Source of the DNA: Pectobacterium peruviense
GTDB taxonomy: Bacteria; Pseudomonadota; Gammaproteobacteria; Enterobacterales; Enterobacteriaceae
DNA length: 64,000 nucleotides
Direction of reading: 5' to 3'
NCBI RefSeq assembly: GCF_002847345.1
Contig: NZ_LXFV01000001.1
Span: forward strand, 372,001-436,000
In this document: piece after piece, positions 1-10,179 of the stretch
Numbering within the stretch: the stretch's first letter is position 1
How the letters are laid out: each line of letters begins with the position of its first letter
Position numbers and translations under genes: made by a program
The notes under the pieces: model-generated
Told to the model about the DNA's origin: nothing
Database searches by the model: none
Seen by the model: only the letters and a program-made list of their open reading frames with translations

Positions 1-477
1 ACCTTCGCCGCAAGTACCACCGTTACGCTGAATGAAGCTCTGCCTACCGATACTGGCGGCAGTATCGGTGAAGTCGCCATTACGGAAACACCGTACGGCC
101 TGCTTTTCACGCCGAGCCTGAAGGGATTGGAAGCGGGTATTCACGGGTTTCACGTACATGAAAATGCCAGTTGTGAACCAGCCGAGCAAGACGGTAAATC
201 GGTTCCTGCGCTGGCAGCAGGCGGTCACCTCGATCCGAAAAAAACCGGTAAACACCTTGGACCCTATAACGACCAAGGGCATTTGGGTGATTTGCCTGGA
301 CTGGTGGCTAATGCCGATGGTACGGCAACCTATCCGATTCTCGCTCCCCGGATAAAATCACTGTCTGAGGTAAAAAATCACGCATTGATGGTACATGTTG
401 GCGGAGATAACTACGCGGATATGCCAGCAAAACTGGGTGGCGGTGGTGCTCGCATGGCGTGTGGTATGATTAAGTAA
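1..477 (+). CDS. sodC: Cu/Zn superoxide dismutase, 5'-truncated by window edge
   Basis: Periplasmic Cu/Zn superoxide dismutase, converting superoxide to peroxide and oxygen. The frame is open from base 1, so the signal peptide and true start lie outside the window. The copper-binding segment GFHVHENASC, the zinc-loop histidines (GGHLDP, GPYNDQGHLGD) and the C-terminal HVGGDNYAD and GGGGARMACG motifs are all present. The protein ends normally at a TAA. A strong hairpin follows about 20 nt downstream and is shared with the convergent solute-binding protein gene. Identification is firm; the N-terminus cannot be judged. Confidence 0.93.
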   Translation, partial: TFAASTTVTLNEALPTDTGGSIGEVAITETPYGLLFTPSLKGLEAGIHGFHVHENASCEPAEQDGKSVPALAAGGHLDPKKTGKHLGPYNDQGHLGDLPGLVANADGTATYPILAPRIKSLSEVKNHALMVHVGGDNYADMPAKLGGGGARMACGMIK

Positions 478-490
478 AGCGAGAAGGGAA

Positions 491-525
491 AATAACGATG
501 CCATATCGCGAAGGATATGGCATCG
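491..525 (-). terminator. Hairpin terminator between convergent genes
   Basis: A perfect 12-bp stem (496-507 with 514-525) closes a 6-nt loop. Read on the minus strand the stem is followed by a U-rich run (TTATTTT), so it best serves the binding-protein gene ending at 544. On the plus strand it lies just after sodC but has no U-tract. Confidence 0.7.
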
Positions 526-543
526 CACGTTAACAATCGTTGG

Positions 544-1863
544 TTATCGAATGGCGCGTTTTAATATACGGTTAGCGCCACTGAGGAAATCATCAGCAAC
601 CTTATTCACTTCACCATTGCCGTAGTCCAGTTTTTGCAGGCTCGTCGTCCACAATTGCACCAGTTCCTGGTTTTCCATAAACGGTGACACAGGAACCTTC
701 GATTCAGGCTGTGCCGCGGCTGCCCGATAGGCATTGGCTAATAGGTTACCAGGGTTGATCACGCCGATATCTTCCAGCAATTTTTGCGCTTTCGGATTAG
801 CTGGCATGCCGTTTTGCAGTCCAAGAGCCTTCACGCCTTCTGGGTTACTCAGCATGAAATTCATCAACATCGCCGCTTCTTTTGGGTGCTTACTGTTCTT
901 GCTGATGGCAAACAGTGAAGAGGGTTTGCTTGTGAGCCCCGAGTCTTTAGCGTCCGGCATCGTGATAAACGGCCCGGTTTCTAATACGGCATCTTTCGGC
1001 ATATTACTCGAATAGGTATAGATGGCAGAATCCCACAGATACATGCCCGCTAATTCGCCGTTAATCCACGGACGAATCTCATAGACGTTGGTACGCCCGA
1101 ACGAGGAGAAATAACGCTGATCGGGTATCACATGGGAATCAACCAGTTTTTTATAAAAGCCGAAGAGTTCCCGTACCTGATCGCGGCTATAGGCAATGCT
1201 TTGTTTCTTCTCATCGATCATATCGATGCCGTATTTCTGCGCCATATAGCTACGACCGAGCGTGAGAATATCCAGCACATCGCTTGCCCCTTGGGCGACA
1301 CCGAGCGGATAGTAGCCGTCACCCAGCTTTTGTTTAAACACTGGGCCTGCGGCAAACAGCTCATCCCAGGTTTTCGGGTAAGCCACGCCCGCATTGTCCC
1401 AGGTGGTTTTATTGTAAATCATACTGCGGGACGTCATCGAAATCGGGAGACCTTGCAGTTTCCCTTTTACATCCGCCGTTTTCAGAGCGTTAGGCGGGAA
1501 ATCTCCTAGCCCCAAAATGTCTTTTTGTTTATTCAAATCATAAAAACCGTCGCCATTGCGGGAAAACTGCGGCAGCCAGTTCCAGTCAATACGAATAACA
1601 TCAGGCTCTTCCCCCCCTGCCATCTGGGTTGACAGACGGGAAAGATAACCGTCCCAGCCAGCATATTCAGCTTTGACCGTGATCGTCGGGTTGGCTTTTT
1701 GAAACGCGTTAATCGCAGCCAGCGTGGCCTCATGCCGCTGATTGCCGCCCCACCAAGAGATGCGGATCTCGGCAGCGTCAGCAGAGTGAGAAAATGCCGC
1801 TCCCAAGGGAAGTGCAGCACAAAGCAGGAGTAGGTGAGATAATGTGTTCCGTGTTTTCGCCAT
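544..1863 (-). CDS. Family 1 (carbohydrate-type) ABC transporter solute-binding protein
   Basis: A 439-residue periplasmic binding protein of the extracellular solute-binding family 1 type that serves sugar ABC importers. The ATG at 1863 is chosen because AAGGG precedes it and because it gives a clean signal peptide (MAKTRN, hydrophobic core, cleavage near HSADA). A longer reading to 1899 adds 12 residues without a better ribosome site. The mature part starts EIRISWWGGN, typical of the family, and has the usual GGEEPDV and late IRPWINGELAGMY segments. The oxidoreductase gene lies upstream on the same strand, 109 nt away. No permease or ATPase gene is adjacent, so its membrane partners must be elsewhere. 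The substrate is unknown; a sugar is inferred from family and neighbour. Confidence 0.85.
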   Translation of the reverse strand: MAKTRNTLSHLLLLCAALPLGAAFSHSADAAEIRISWWGGNQRHEATLAAINAFQKANPTITVKAEYAGWDGYLSRLSTQMAGGEEPDVIRIDWNWLPQFSRNGDGFYDLNKQKDILGLGDFPPNALKTADVKGKLQGLPISMTSRSMIYNKTTWDNAGVAYPKTWDELFAAGPVFKQKLGDGYYPLGVAQGASDVLDILTLGRSYMAQKYGIDMIDEKKQSIAYSRDQVRELFGFYKKLVDSHVIPDQRYFSSFGRTNVYEIRPWINGELAGMYLWDSAIYTYSSNMPKDAVLETGPFITMPDAKDSGLTSKPSSLFAISKNSKHPKEAAMLMNFMLSNPEGVKALGLQNGMPANPKAQKLLEDIGVINPGNLLANAYRAAAAQPESKVPVSPFMENQELVQLWTTSLQKLDYGNGEVNKVADDFLSGANRILKRAIR

Positions 1864-1972
1864 AATAGAACCCTTATAATTGTATTCGGAGGTTTCCACC
1901 CGCAGCCCTTTTAGGGGCAGACAGGTACTACGGATGCGGAAGCTTTTTCTGCCGAAATGGCAGAGACTCAGA

Positions 1973-3268
1973 TTAATTTCCTCTTTTCAGATTAACGGCC
2001 AGTTCGCTTATTTTCACTGGCAGTTCGGTGCGTAATGACCGATTGGCGGCAATACCGGTTAAAATAGACATTGCCCCATCTCGGTAATCCGCTGCACGAT
2101 GTAATGGATCTGGTTCCGGTGTACCAAACAGATCGTTTAACATGACCTGATCGCCGCCGCCGTGTCCGCCCGATTTAAATTCAACCGGTACGACATAAGG
2201 CTCGTCAAACATCGGATAGATCTTTATTTCACATTCATTCAGCGCACCTTCATCCTCTTTTTGTCCGCCTCCGTTTACGTAAGATTTTTCTACTAGTTTC
2301 ATTTCTAACCGACCCTTGCTGCCATTAAACACCACATTCAGCCCTTCCCAAGGTAAATACGCGTTTAATGAATACGTCATGATGGCTTTGTTTTTATAGC
2401 GCACCATCACACCCAGCACATCTTCAATATTAATACCGTCATCGAAGACACTTTTATCGCGGTAATAACCATCTTCGTGTTCAGCATCTAAATATAAAGC
2501 CGTCAGCTGTTCGCTTTGATTCATATGCAACGCAAACGGATCGCTTTCCGCGGCGGCGCTATTATGTGAACGTGAATAGAATTCTGTGACACCACGCGCT
2601 TCAGCATTCGCTTTGCCATAAAAACGCAGATCGCCTTGCGCATAGACCGTTTCCGGTTCGCTGTTCAGCCAGAAATTGACCAGGTCGAAATGGTGCGTGG
2701 ATTTATGCACCAACAGCCCGCCGCTATTGCGCTTGTCACGGTGCCAGCGGCGGAAATAATCTGCCCCGTGCTCGGTATTCAACAACCACTCAAAATGAAC
2801 GGAATAGACTTCACCAATCACCCCTGCCGCAATTAACTCGCGGACTTTACTGTGGTGTGGTGCGTAACGATAATTAAATGTCACCCGTAATTTACGGCCA
2901 GTGCGATTAATCGCATCAATAATGGCCTGACATTTTTCTTCGTCAATCGTCATCGGTTTTTCACTGATGACATCACAGCCTAATTCCATTGCCCGGATAA
3001 TGTAATGATGATGCGTTCGGTCTATAGATGTCACAATAACAATATCGGGCTTGGTTTCCGTGATCATCTGCTCAAACCGATCGGCATGATACGTTGCCAC
3101 ATTATCGTGTCCAAATTTATGGACAATACGGTTGGCGTAATCCATTCGCGTCTGATTTGTATCGCAAAAAGCAACAAATTGTCCCTGATCCTGATAATCT
3201 CTGGCAATCGACTCTAGATAAAGGCCCGCGCGGCCCCCCGTTCCCACTACGGCATATTTCTTTTTCAT
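1973..3268 (-). CDS. Gfo/Idh/MocA family NAD(P)-dependent oxidoreductase
   Basis: A 431-residue cytoplasmic dehydrogenase of the Gfo/Idh/MocA family, whose members oxidise or reduce sugars and inositols. The N-terminal Rossmann motif is KKYAVVGTGGRAG. The family EKP motif occurs as SEKPMTIDEEKC, followed by the HKSTHHFDLVNFW segment near the active site. The ATG at 3268 is preferred because GGAGG sits 11 nt upstream; a TTG reading to 3286 would place that site inside the gene. It probably shares a transcript with the binding protein downstream, which suggests uptake plus oxidation of one sugar-like compound. The substrate cannot be told from sequence. Confidence 0.85.
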   Translation of the reverse strand: MKKKYAVVGTGGRAGLYLESIARDYQDQGQFVAFCDTNQTRMDYANRIVHKFGHDNVATYHADRFEQMITETKPDIVIVTSIDRTHHHYIIRAMELGCDVISEKPMTIDEEKCQAIIDAINRTGRKLRVTFNYRYAPHHSKVRELIAAGVIGEVYSVHFEWLLNTEHGADYFRRWHRDKRNSGGLLVHKSTHHFDLVNFWLNSEPETVYAQGDLRFYGKANAEARGVTEFYSRSHNSAAAESDPFALHMNQSEQLTALYLDAEHEDGYYRDKSVFDDGINIEDVLGVMVRYKNKAIMTYSLNAYLPWEGLNVVFNGSKGRLEMKLVEKSYVNGGGQKEDEGALNECEIKIYPMFDEPYVVPVEFKSGGHGGGDQVMLNDLFGTPEPDPLHRAADYRDGAMSILTGIAANRSLRTELPVKISELAVNLKRGN

Positions 3269-3794
3269 TCTGTGTATTTCCTCCAAATAACGTAGGGCAC
3301 ATAGCTACACTCTTATACCTTTGCCATAAAAAATAGAGCATACCGACATACTTCACCTTCACATTATTGCCATGTGATGATGTTACCTGGCAGTAGGATA
3401 AAGATTGGCATGATCCATCTCGCATAAATATAAATTAGAGCATTTCCATTTTAGTGATTGATTTTATTGAAAATATAAAGCGATATATCTCTCTGCATCC
3501 CTAGTATTGAATGTGCGCTGGCTTGCGTAAGTGTCACCCGTCAACGGGATTCGCTCTAACACGCGCGGCTTGTTACATAAAAACCAACCAGCTATGTTTT
3601 CTACCCAAATCTCAGCCCTTCTCTCTTGTCAGGGTGAAAAGCCGCCCTTAGCTATGAACGTGATGGTTTTCTCTTTTTCCACCTCACCGCATGACATATC
3701 TCGCATTTTATTTTCAATCCTACGGCTGATGCCGGATAATCAACACGTAACTAATGAGAGATGCAGGAAAGCGACAAGCGCGTAAGGAATCACT
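3269..3794. other. Intergenic region, divergent promoters
   Basis: These 526 nt separate the oxidoreductase (minus) from ogt (plus). The stretch around 3420-3500 is AT-rich, as expected for promoters. A possible frame of 84 codons at 3531-3785 has no ribosome site and no recognisable protein features, so it is not called. Nothing else could be supported here. Confidence 0.5.
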
Positions 3795-4328
3795 ATGCAG
3801 ATTTTTTTCCAGGACACGATGGCAACTCCGCTTGGGGAGTTATTGATTATTGCTGATGAAAATAATCATTTACGTGCCGTCGAATGGCGCGAGTATGAAG
3901 ACGATTTATTTCGCTCACTCAATCGCAGTTATCGAAATGATCCCTTTTCGTTACAACCGCGTCATAATCCCGGTGGCCTGACAGACAGTCTGCAGCGCTA
4001 TTTTGATGGCGAATTAGCGATTATTGATACCCTGCCTGTCGCTTCCGTAGGGACGGAATTTCAACAGCAAGTTTGGCGGGAATTACGTCGAATTCCCTGC
4101 GGCGAAATTACTACGTACGGCGAACTCGCCACGCTGTTGGGACGTACTGGCGCAGCGCGTGCAGTCGGCATGGCAAACGGCTCAAACCCTGTCAGCATCG
4201 TGGTTCCGTGCCATCGCGTCATCGGTACTGGCGGTGCACTGACGGGTTATGCGGGAGGGATTCATCGTAAACAGTGGCTGTTAGCTCATGAGGGCTACTT
4301 ACCGCATCAAAATAGTTTACCGTTATAA
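3795..4328 (+). CDS. ogt: Methylated-DNA--protein-cysteine methyltransferase
   Basis: A suicide repair protein that transfers the methyl group from O6-methylguanine or O4-methylthymine in DNA to its own cysteine. The acceptor is C139 in the invariant PCHRV motif. The preceding helix-turn-helix segment (TTYGELATLLGRTGAARAVGMA) and the NPVSIVVPCHR stretch are typical. At 177 residues it has the length of Ogt rather than Ada. The start is an ATG after AAGGAATC. Its place directly before fnr and uspE is the enterobacterial arrangement and supports ogt. Confidence 0.95.
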   Translation: MQIFFQDTMATPLGELLIIADENNHLRAVEWREYEDDLFRSLNRSYRNDPFSLQPRHNPGGLTDSLQRYFDGELAIIDTLPVASVGTEFQQQVWRELRRIPCGEITTYGELATLLGRTGAARAVGMANGSNPVSIVVPCHRVIGTGGALTGYAGGIHRKQWLLAHEGYLPHQNSLPL

Positions 4329-4562
4329 TTATAACGCCGCGACACGCAAAATTTTTTAACCAAATTGCTTATCGCCGTAAGTGATTTGGATTAATCAACG
4401 TGTTAACCGTTCGATAACGCAATAGACGAAAATATTATCGCCACGCAACACTTATATATCGAAATATTTTCCAGAAAAATCGAAAAATTATAGTTAGTTC
4501 ACTATTTATTGGTCTATTCCGGTGATTGTCGGTCTTATCACGGCCGATAAAAGCTGTTAAAA

Positions 4563-4576
4563 TTGACCAATATCAA
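4563..4576 (+). promoter_or_regulatory. FNR box upstream of fnr
   Basis: TTGACCAATATCAA differs at one base from the FNR consensus TTGATNNNNATCAA. It ends 20 nt before the fnr start codon. Negative autoregulation of fnr is established in E. coli. The site's position so close to the start suits repression. Confidence 0.7.
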
Positions 4577-4596
4577 TTATTGCCTGAGCAAAGCCT

Positions 4597-5343
4597 ATGA
4601 TCCCGGAAAAGCGAATTATCCGACGCATCCAGTCTGGCGGTTGTGCAATCCACTGTCAGGATTGCAGTATCAGTCAGCTATGCATCCCTTTCACCCTGAA
4701 TGAACACGAGCTCGATCAGCTCGACAACATCATTGAAAGGAAGAAGCCAATCCAGAAGGGACAAGCGCTGTTTAAAGCGGGTGATGAGCTGAGATCGCTG
4801 TACGCTATCCGCTCCGGTACGATAAAAAGCTACACTATCACCGAGCAAGGCGACGAGCAGATCACGGGCTTTCATCTGGCGGGCGATTTGGTTGGTTTTG
4901 ATGCTATCGGTACCGCTCAGCACCCAAGTTTCGCCCAGGCGTTGGAAACTTCAATGGTCTGTGAAATCCCTTTCGAGACGCTGGACGATCTGTCAGGGAA
5001 AATGCCTAACCTACGCCAGCAGATGATGCGCCTGATGAGCGGTGAAATCCGTGGCGATCAGGACATGATCCTGCTGCTGTCGAAGAAGAATGCTGAAGAG
5101 CGTCTGGCAGCGTTTGTCTACAACCTCTCCCGCCGTTTCGCTCAGCGTGGTTTCTCACCACGTGAATTCCGTCTGACCATGACGCGCGGTGATATCGGTA
5201 ACTATCTGGGCCTGACCGTTGAAACTATCAGCCGTCTGCTGGGGCGTTTCCAGAAGAGCGGTACGCTAGCAGTAAAAGGGAAATACATCACGATCGAAAA
5301 TATCGATGCGCTTTCCGAATTAGCAGGGTCTTCACGTAAATAA
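4597..5343 (+). CDS. fnr: Fumarate/nitrate reduction transcriptional regulator FNR
   Basis: Global oxygen-responsive regulator of the CRP/FNR family, 248 residues (E. coli 250). The N-terminal cysteines C20, C23 and C29, plus the one in [10 protein letters not shown] that matches E. coli C122, are the ligands of the oxygen-labile [4Fe-4S] cluster. A cyclic-nucleotide-like beta-roll follows, then the dimer helix and the C-terminal helix-turn-helix ([21 protein letters not shown]) whose E-SR residues read TTGAT half-sites. An FNR box lies just upstream, consistent with autoregulation. It is flanked by ogt and uspE as in E. coli. Confidence 0.98.
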   Translation: MIPEKRIIRRIQSGGCAIHCQDCSISQLCIPFTLNEHELDQLDNIIERKKPIQKGQALFKAGDELRSLYAIRSGTIKSYTITEQGDEQITGFHLAGDLVGFDAIGTAQHPSFAQALETSMVCEIPFETLDDLSGKMPNLRQQMMRLMSGEIRGDQDMILLLSKKNAEERLAAFVYNLSRRFAQRGFSPREFRLTMTRGDIGNYLGLTVETISRLLGRFQKSGTLAVKGKYITIENIDALSELAGSSRK

Positions 5344-5361
5344 TATTTCCAGTCTAACTAT

Positions 5362-5397
5362 TTGACGTTGCCACTATTTTTACTGTGGTAACGTCAA
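5362..5397 (+). terminator. Possible fnr terminator hairpin
   Basis: The arms 5362-5374 and 5385-5397 pair over 13 positions (one G-U) around a 10-nt loop, 19 nt after the fnr stop. The U-tract is poor, so termination may be weak or Rho-assisted. Confidence 0.45.
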
Positions 5398-5534
5398 CGT
5401 TCTATCCTCCCTTTCCTCGTCGTTCGTGATATTTCTTATTTTGTTATTCTGCGGCTTATCTCTGTTGTCCAAAGCGATTCCATTGCGGTACTCTTGATTT
5501 ACAGGCTGTGGAGTAACAGCTGTTTGGAGGAGCT

Positions 5535-6485
5535 ATGGCAAAGTATCAGAATTTACTGGTAGCTATTGACCCAAATCAGGATGACCAACCAGCGCTGCGT
5601 CGGGCGGTTTACCTGGTTCAGCGACTTGGCGGCCGTATCAAGGCATTTCTGCCGATTTATGATTTCTCTTATGAAATGACCACCCTGCTTTCCCCCGATG
5701 AAAGAGTGGAGATGCGTCAGGGCGTTATTCAACAGCGAACCGAGTGGATTGAGGAGCAGTGTAAACACTACCTTGAAGCAGGCGTTTCGATAGAAATTAA
5801 AGTGGTTTGGCACAATAAGCCATTTGAAGCCATTATTCGGGAAGTGATTGCCGGGCAACATGACCTGCTGCTGAAAATGGCACATCAGCACGATCGGCTG
5901 GAAGCGGTTATCTTTACGCCAACAGACTGGCAGTTACTGCGCAAATGCCCTTGCCCCGTGTGGATGGTAAAAGATCAGCCATGGCCGACCGAGGGCCGTG
6001 CATTGGTTGCGGTCAATCTGGCCAGTGAAGACCCTTATCACGATCCCCTCAATATCAAATTAGTATCAGAAACGCTGGAACTGGCTAAGCAGGTTGACCA
6101 AACCGAGGTTCACTTGGTTGGCGCCTACCCGGTTACTCCTATCAATATCGCCATTGAATTGCCTGATTTCGATCCTAGCGTCTATAACGATGCGATTCGA
6201 GGGCAGCACCTGATTGCCATGAAATCGCTACGCCAGAAATTCAGTTTGGATGAGCGCGTGACGCACGTAGAAAAAGGGCTGCCAGAAGAAGTGATTCCCG
6301 ATCTGGCGGAGCATTTGCAGGCAGGCGTCGTGGTATTAGGGTCGCTAGGCCGAACCGGCCTTTCCGCCGCTTTTATCGGCAACACCGTCGAACACGTTAT
6401 CGATCATTTGAAGTGCGACCTACTGGCGATCAAACCCGATGACTTCGTTTCACCGATTACACAGGAAGACGGCAACAACAGCTGA
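5535..6485 (+). CDS. uspE: Universal stress protein UspE
   Basis: A 316-residue tandem universal stress protein, with two Usp domains of about 150 residues each. Domain 1 begins [14 protein letters not shown]. Domain 2 begins [14 protein letters not shown] and ends in the [21 protein letters not shown] segment that resembles a nucleotide-binding loop. E. coli UspE has the same double-domain form and is also next to fnr, where it is linked to stress resistance and to motility and aggregation. The ATG at 5535 follows TTTGGAGGAGCT, a strong ribosome site. Confidence 0.95.
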   Translation: MAKYQNLLVAIDPNQDDQPALRRAVYLVQRLGGRIKAFLPIYDFSYEMTTLLSPDERVEMRQGVIQQRTEWIEEQCKHYLEAGVSIEIKVVWHNKPFEAIIREVIAGQHDLLLKMAHQHDRLEAVIFTPTDWQLLRKCPCPVWMVKDQPWPTEGRALVAVNLASEDPYHDPLNIKLVSETLELAKQVDQTEVHLVGAYPVTPINIAIELPDFDPSVYNDAIRGQHLIAMKSLRQKFSLDERVTHVEKGLPEEVIPDLAEHLQAGVVVLGSLGRTGLSAAFIGNTVEHVIDHLKCDLLAIKPDDFVSPITQEDGNNS

Positions 6486-6510
6486 CTCCATGTTTCATCA
6501 CGTTCGAATC

Positions 6511-6545
6511 AAATAATGCCAGCCTCAGCGCTGGCATTATTTTTG
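6511..6545 (+). terminator. Terminator of uspE
   Basis: A perfect 12-bp stem (6512-6523 with 6530-6541) and a 6-nt loop are followed by TTTT, 26 nt after the uspE stop. Confidence 0.85.
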
Positions 6546-6621
6546 GCAATACGATGCGACGCACATACAACGTAAATCATGGCGACTAAAGCTTATTTCA
6601 AATGTAAAAAAGAGATATAAA

Positions 6622-6644
6622 AAAGGGGCGATATTCGCCCCTTT
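6622..6644 (-). terminator. Terminator of pntAB
   Basis: A perfect 10-bp GC-rich stem (6622-6631 with 6635-6644) and a 3-nt loop lie 25 nt beyond the pntB stop. On the minus strand a U-rich run follows. Confidence 0.85.
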
Positions 6645-6669
6645 CGTTTTCTACTTTGTCACGTCACGC

Positions 6670-8058
6670 TTACAGCGCTTTCAGAATCGCCTCAACGCTG
6701 TCTTTGGCATCGCCAAACAGCATCTGCGTATTCTCTTTAAAGAACAGCGGGTTCTGTACGCCAGCGTAGCCGGTATTCATAGAACGCTTAAACACGATAA
6801 CATTCTGCGCTTTCCACACTTCCAGCACTGGCATGCCAGCAATTGGACTATGCGGATCTTCTTGCGCCGCTGGGTTAACGGTATCATTCGCGCCAATGAC
6901 CAGTACGGTGTCGGTGTCGGTGAAATCATCATTAATTTCATCCATTTCCAGCACGATGTCGTAAGGCACTTTCGCTTCCGCTAACAGCACATTCATATGT
7001 CCAGGCAAACGCCCGGCAACCGGGTGAATACCAAAGCGGACCTTGATGCCACGCGCACGCAGTTTTGCGGTGATGTCATGCACTGGGTATTGCGCCTGTG
7101 CAACGGCCATACCGTATCCCGGAGTGATAATGACCGAGGTTGAGTTCTTGAGCAAATCAGCCACATCTTCCGCTGAAGCCTCACGATATTCTCCGACCTC
7201 TTCGCTCTCACTCGAGGAAACGCCATCGGTACCAAAACCACCGGCAATCACGCTGATAAAGGAGCGGTTCATCGCCTTACACATGATGTAAGACAGAATC
7301 GCACCAGAAGAACCTACCAGAGCACCCGTCACGATCAACAGGTCATTGCTCAGCATGAAGCCTGCTGCCGCTGCCGCCCAACCAGAGTAGGAGTTCAGCA
7401 TAGAAACAACGACTGGCATGTCTGCACCGCCGATCGATGCAACCAGATGCCAGCCAAATACCAGTGCAATCGCCGTCATCAGAATCAGCGCCAGTACCTG
7501 CAACGCTACGCTGCCTGTGTTGACGAAGACCAACAACAGCAGGAAGGACACAACCAGTGCCGCCAGATTCATTTTATGGCGATGAGGCAGCATCAAAGGC
7601 TTAGAAGAGATATTGCCGCGCAGTTTACCAAACGCGATAATCGAGCCTGTGAAGGTCACCGCACCGATGAAGATCCCCAGGAAGACTTCCGTCAAATGGA
7701 TATTGACCATCACCGGATCGGTGATTTCACCGTGGTCAAGGAAGCTGTTAAAGCCCACCAGTACCGCAGCCAAGCCCACAAAGCTGTGAAGAACCGCGAC
7801 CAGCTCTGGCATTTCGGTCATTTCAACCTTACGCGCCAGATAAATACCGATTGATCCACCGATCGCCATAGCGACGATGATCCAACCAACGTTGCCAGAA
7901 TCAGGCCCCAGAATCGTCGCGATCAGCGCAAGTGCCATACCGCTGATACCAAAGATGTTCCCTTGTTGCGACGTTTCGTGCTTGGACAACCCAGCCAAAC
8001 TGAAAATAAAGAGAATTGCGGCAACAATGTATGCAGCAGTTACTAATCCACCAGACAT
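6670..8058 (-). CDS. pntB: NAD(P) transhydrogenase subunit beta
   Basis: Inner-membrane subunit of the proton-translocating transhydrogenase, which reduces NADP+ with NADH using the proton gradient. It has 462 residues, as in E. coli. The N-terminal half has about nine hydrophobic segments (domain II). The C-terminal third is the NADP(H)-binding domain III with the [15 protein letters not shown] motif, the [22 protein letters not shown] segment and [14 protein letters not shown]. It lies 10 nt after pntA and ends before a strong terminator, so the two genes form one operon. Confidence 0.98.
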   Translation of the reverse strand: MSGGLVTAAYIVAAILFIFSLAGLSKHETSQQGNIFGISGMALALIATILGPDSGNVGWIIVAMAIGGSIGIYLARKVEMTEMPELVAVLHSFVGLAAVLVGFNSFLDHGEITDPVMVNIHLTEVFLGIFIGAVTFTGSIIAFGKLRGNISSKPLMLPHRHKMNLAALVVSFLLLLVFVNTGSVALQVLALILMTAIALVFGWHLVASIGGADMPVVVSMLNSYSGWAAAAAGFMLSNDLLIVTGALVGSSGAILSYIMCKAMNRSFISVIAGGFGTDGVSSSESEEVGEYREASAEDVADLLKNSTSVIITPGYGMAVAQAQYPVHDITAKLRARGIKVRFGIHPVAGRLPGHMNVLLAEAKVPYDIVLEMDEINDDFTDTDTVLVIGANDTVNPAAQEDPHSPIAGMPVLEVWKAQNVIVFKRSMNTGYAGVQNPLFFKENTQMLFGDAKDSVEAILKAL

Positions 8059-8068
8059 GTGTTACCCC

Positions 8069-9598
8069 TTAGTTTTTACGGAACATTTTCAGCATGCGCT
8101 GAGTCACGGTGAAACCACCGAAAATATTGATGCTGGCAATCAATACGGCAATGAATGAGAAGAATGACACCCATCCGCCATGACCGATTTGCAACAATGC
8201 TCCGACAACGATAATGCCTGATATCGCGTTAGTGACTGACATCAATGGTGTGTGCAACGCGTGGCTGACATTCCAGACAACGTAGTAGCCCACCACGCAG
8301 GACAGCGCAAAAACAGTAAAGTGAGACAGGAACTCTTTAGGTGCGACATTAGCCAGCCAGCCAAACAGCAGAATAGCGATCACGAGGAATGCATATTTCT
8401 TCCACGGTGATGTGGGCTTAGCTTCAACTTTCACAGCCGCAGCGGCAGGTTTCGTTTGCTGTGGTTGAGCTGAAACCTGAATCGGCGGAGCCGGCCAGGT
8501 GATTTCGCCTTCTTTAACAACGGTCACACCGCGAATCACGGTGTCGTCAAAATCAACGTCAATTTCGCCGTTTTTCTCTTTGCAGAGTAACTTCAGCAAG
8601 TTAACCAGGTTCGTGCCGTAAAGCTGTGAGGATTGTGTCGGTAGACGGCTAGGTAAATCGGTGTAACCGATAATTTTGACGCCGTTTTCCGTCACGGTCA
8701 CGCGGTCGGCAACGGTCAATTCGCAGTTTCCGCCCGTTTGCGCGGCTAAATCGACGATCACGCTGCCGGGCTTCATGCTCAGCACCATCTCTTTAGTGAT
8801 CAGCCGTGGAGCCGGTTTCCCAGGGATCAGTGCGGTAGTGACGATAATGTCGACGTCTTTCGCCTGTGCGGCAAACAGTTCCATTTCCGCTTTGATAAAG
8901 GCTTCAGACATGACTTTGGCATAGCCATCGCCGCTGCCAGCTTCTTCTTCAAAGTCGAGTTCGAGGAACTCGGCGCCCATGCTCTTAACCTGCTCTTTTA
9001 CTTCAGGGCGGGTGTCAAAAGCACGAACGATAGCACCCAGACTGCCCGCAGCACCGATCGCGGCCAAACCTGCCACACCCGCGCCAATAATCATGACTTT
9101 GGCAGGCGGGACCTTACCTGCTGCGGTAATTTGCCCAGTAAAGAAGCGGCCAAATTCGTGGGCAGCCTCAACGATAGCGCGATAGCCTGCGATGTTAGCC
9201 ATCGAGCTGAGCGCATCCAGTGACTGCGCGCGCGAAATACGCGGCACGGAATCCATTGCCATTACCGTCACTTGACGGGCAGCCAGCTTCTCCAGCAGTT
9301 CTGGGTTTTGTGCCGGCCAGATAAAGCTGACAACCGTACTACCCGCACGGGTCAGTTCGATTTCATCATCCTGAGGCGCATTGACCTTCAGGACGATATC
9401 AGATTGCCAGACTTCCGAACTGTCAACAATTGACGCGCCGACTTCTTCATATGCCGCATCGTCAAAACTTGCCAGTTTTCCCGCTTCACGTTCTATCGAG
9501 ACCGTAAAGCCCAGTTTCAGCAGTTGTTCAACCGTTTTCGGCGTCGCTGCAACACGGGCTTCATTGGCCAACCGCTCTCTTGGTACACCAATACGCAT
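8069..9598 (-). CDS. pntA: NAD(P) transhydrogenase subunit alpha
   Basis: Partner of PntB, 509 residues. It carries the NAD(H)-binding domain I (first 380 or so residues, [20 protein letters not shown] start, nucleotide loop [22 protein letters not shown]) and four C-terminal membrane helices. The mobile-loop region [21 protein letters not shown] is intact. The start follows AAGGG. Gene order pntA-pntB divergent from ydgH is the same as in E. coli. Confidence 0.98.
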   Translation of the reverse strand: MRIGVPRERLANEARVAATPKTVEQLLKLGFTVSIEREAGKLASFDDAAYEEVGASIVDSSEVWQSDIVLKVNAPQDDEIELTRAGSTVVSFIWPAQNPELLEKLAARQVTVMAMDSVPRISRAQSLDALSSMANIAGYRAIVEAAHEFGRFFTGQITAAGKVPPAKVMIIGAGVAGLAAIGAAGSLGAIVRAFDTRPEVKEQVKSMGAEFLELDFEEEAGSGDGYAKVMSEAFIKAEMELFAAQAKDVDIIVTTALIPGKPAPRLITKEMVLSMKPGSVIVDLAAQTGGNCELTVADRVTVTENGVKIIGYTDLPSRLPTQSSQLYGTNLVNLLKLLCKEKNGEIDVDFDDTVIRGVTVVKEGEITWPAPPIQVSAQPQQTKPAAAAVKVEAKPTSPWKKYAFLVIAILLFGWLANVAPKEFLSHFTVFALSCVVGYYVVWNVSHALHTPLMSVTNAISGIIVVGALLQIGHGGWVSFFSFIAVLIASINIFGGFTVTQRMLKMFRKN

Positions 9599-10179
9599 GC
9601 TGATACCCTTTTCGCTTATTTTTAACGAAGGTTATTATTCTCACCCTACTCTGTTATACGAATTCGCCGAGACCTGCTGCACCCTATATCCCCGCATTCA
9701 CGCGGTAGGAAGAGGGTCTTATCCTCTTCTTGCCACACGCTTTTTTGGGGCGTCTCACTGTAGCGAACTCATTTATAACGTACTGAAAATGTGATCGATG
9801 ATCCATAAATAAAATGAATTTCACAGAAAAGCCGAGTTATTACAGGTTCTGCCAGCCTTTCTTGGTCGAAAATCATGCTCTTCTCAGCCTTTTGTAGCAT
9901 TATTACAGAAGTATTTGTCTGTGCTGTTTCACAAAAACGGTGTGTTACAAGGTTGTTACCGCGATAAATCACATAAATATCCCTTATGATGTCAAAACAA
10001 TCATTAACCGTTATTATTAGCACTTTTCTTGTTCTCATCCGAAGTATCACGGCTTTTTAGCTCCGCTGAAAATGCTAAAGCACAAGAATTTATTCCGTGC
10101 GATAATCAGCCCTATTCCGTTACAGGTTGATTGCTATACCTTAAATAATTCGAGTTGCAGGAAGGCGAAAGGATTTTTT
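9599..10179. other. Intergenic region between pntA and ydgH
   Basis: A 581-nt divergent control region. It is AT-rich around 9780-10030 and ends with an ERIC remnant (10135-10167) that runs into the ydgH ribosome site. A 93-codon minus-strand frame at 9769-10050 has no ribosome site and no known features. No further element is supported. Confidence 0.5.
10135..10167 (+). repeat. ERIC terminal remnant
   Basis: About 33 nt starting TATACCTTAAATAATTCGAG and ending in GGAAGGCG match one end of the full element at 40825-40949. The rest of the element is missing. The ydgH ribosome site begins within 3 nt of its end. Confidence 0.6.

Noticed and set aside
1948..1964. TCTGCC/GGCAGA hairpin upstream of the binding-protein gene as a terminator
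   Set aside because: It is followed by A residues rather than U on the relevant strand.
3531..3785. An 84-codon frame before ogt
   Set aside because: There is no ribosome site and no recognisable domain, and it lies in a promoter region.
9769..10050. A 93-codon minus-strand frame between pntA and ydgH
   Set aside because: It has no ribosome site or known features, in an AT-rich control region.
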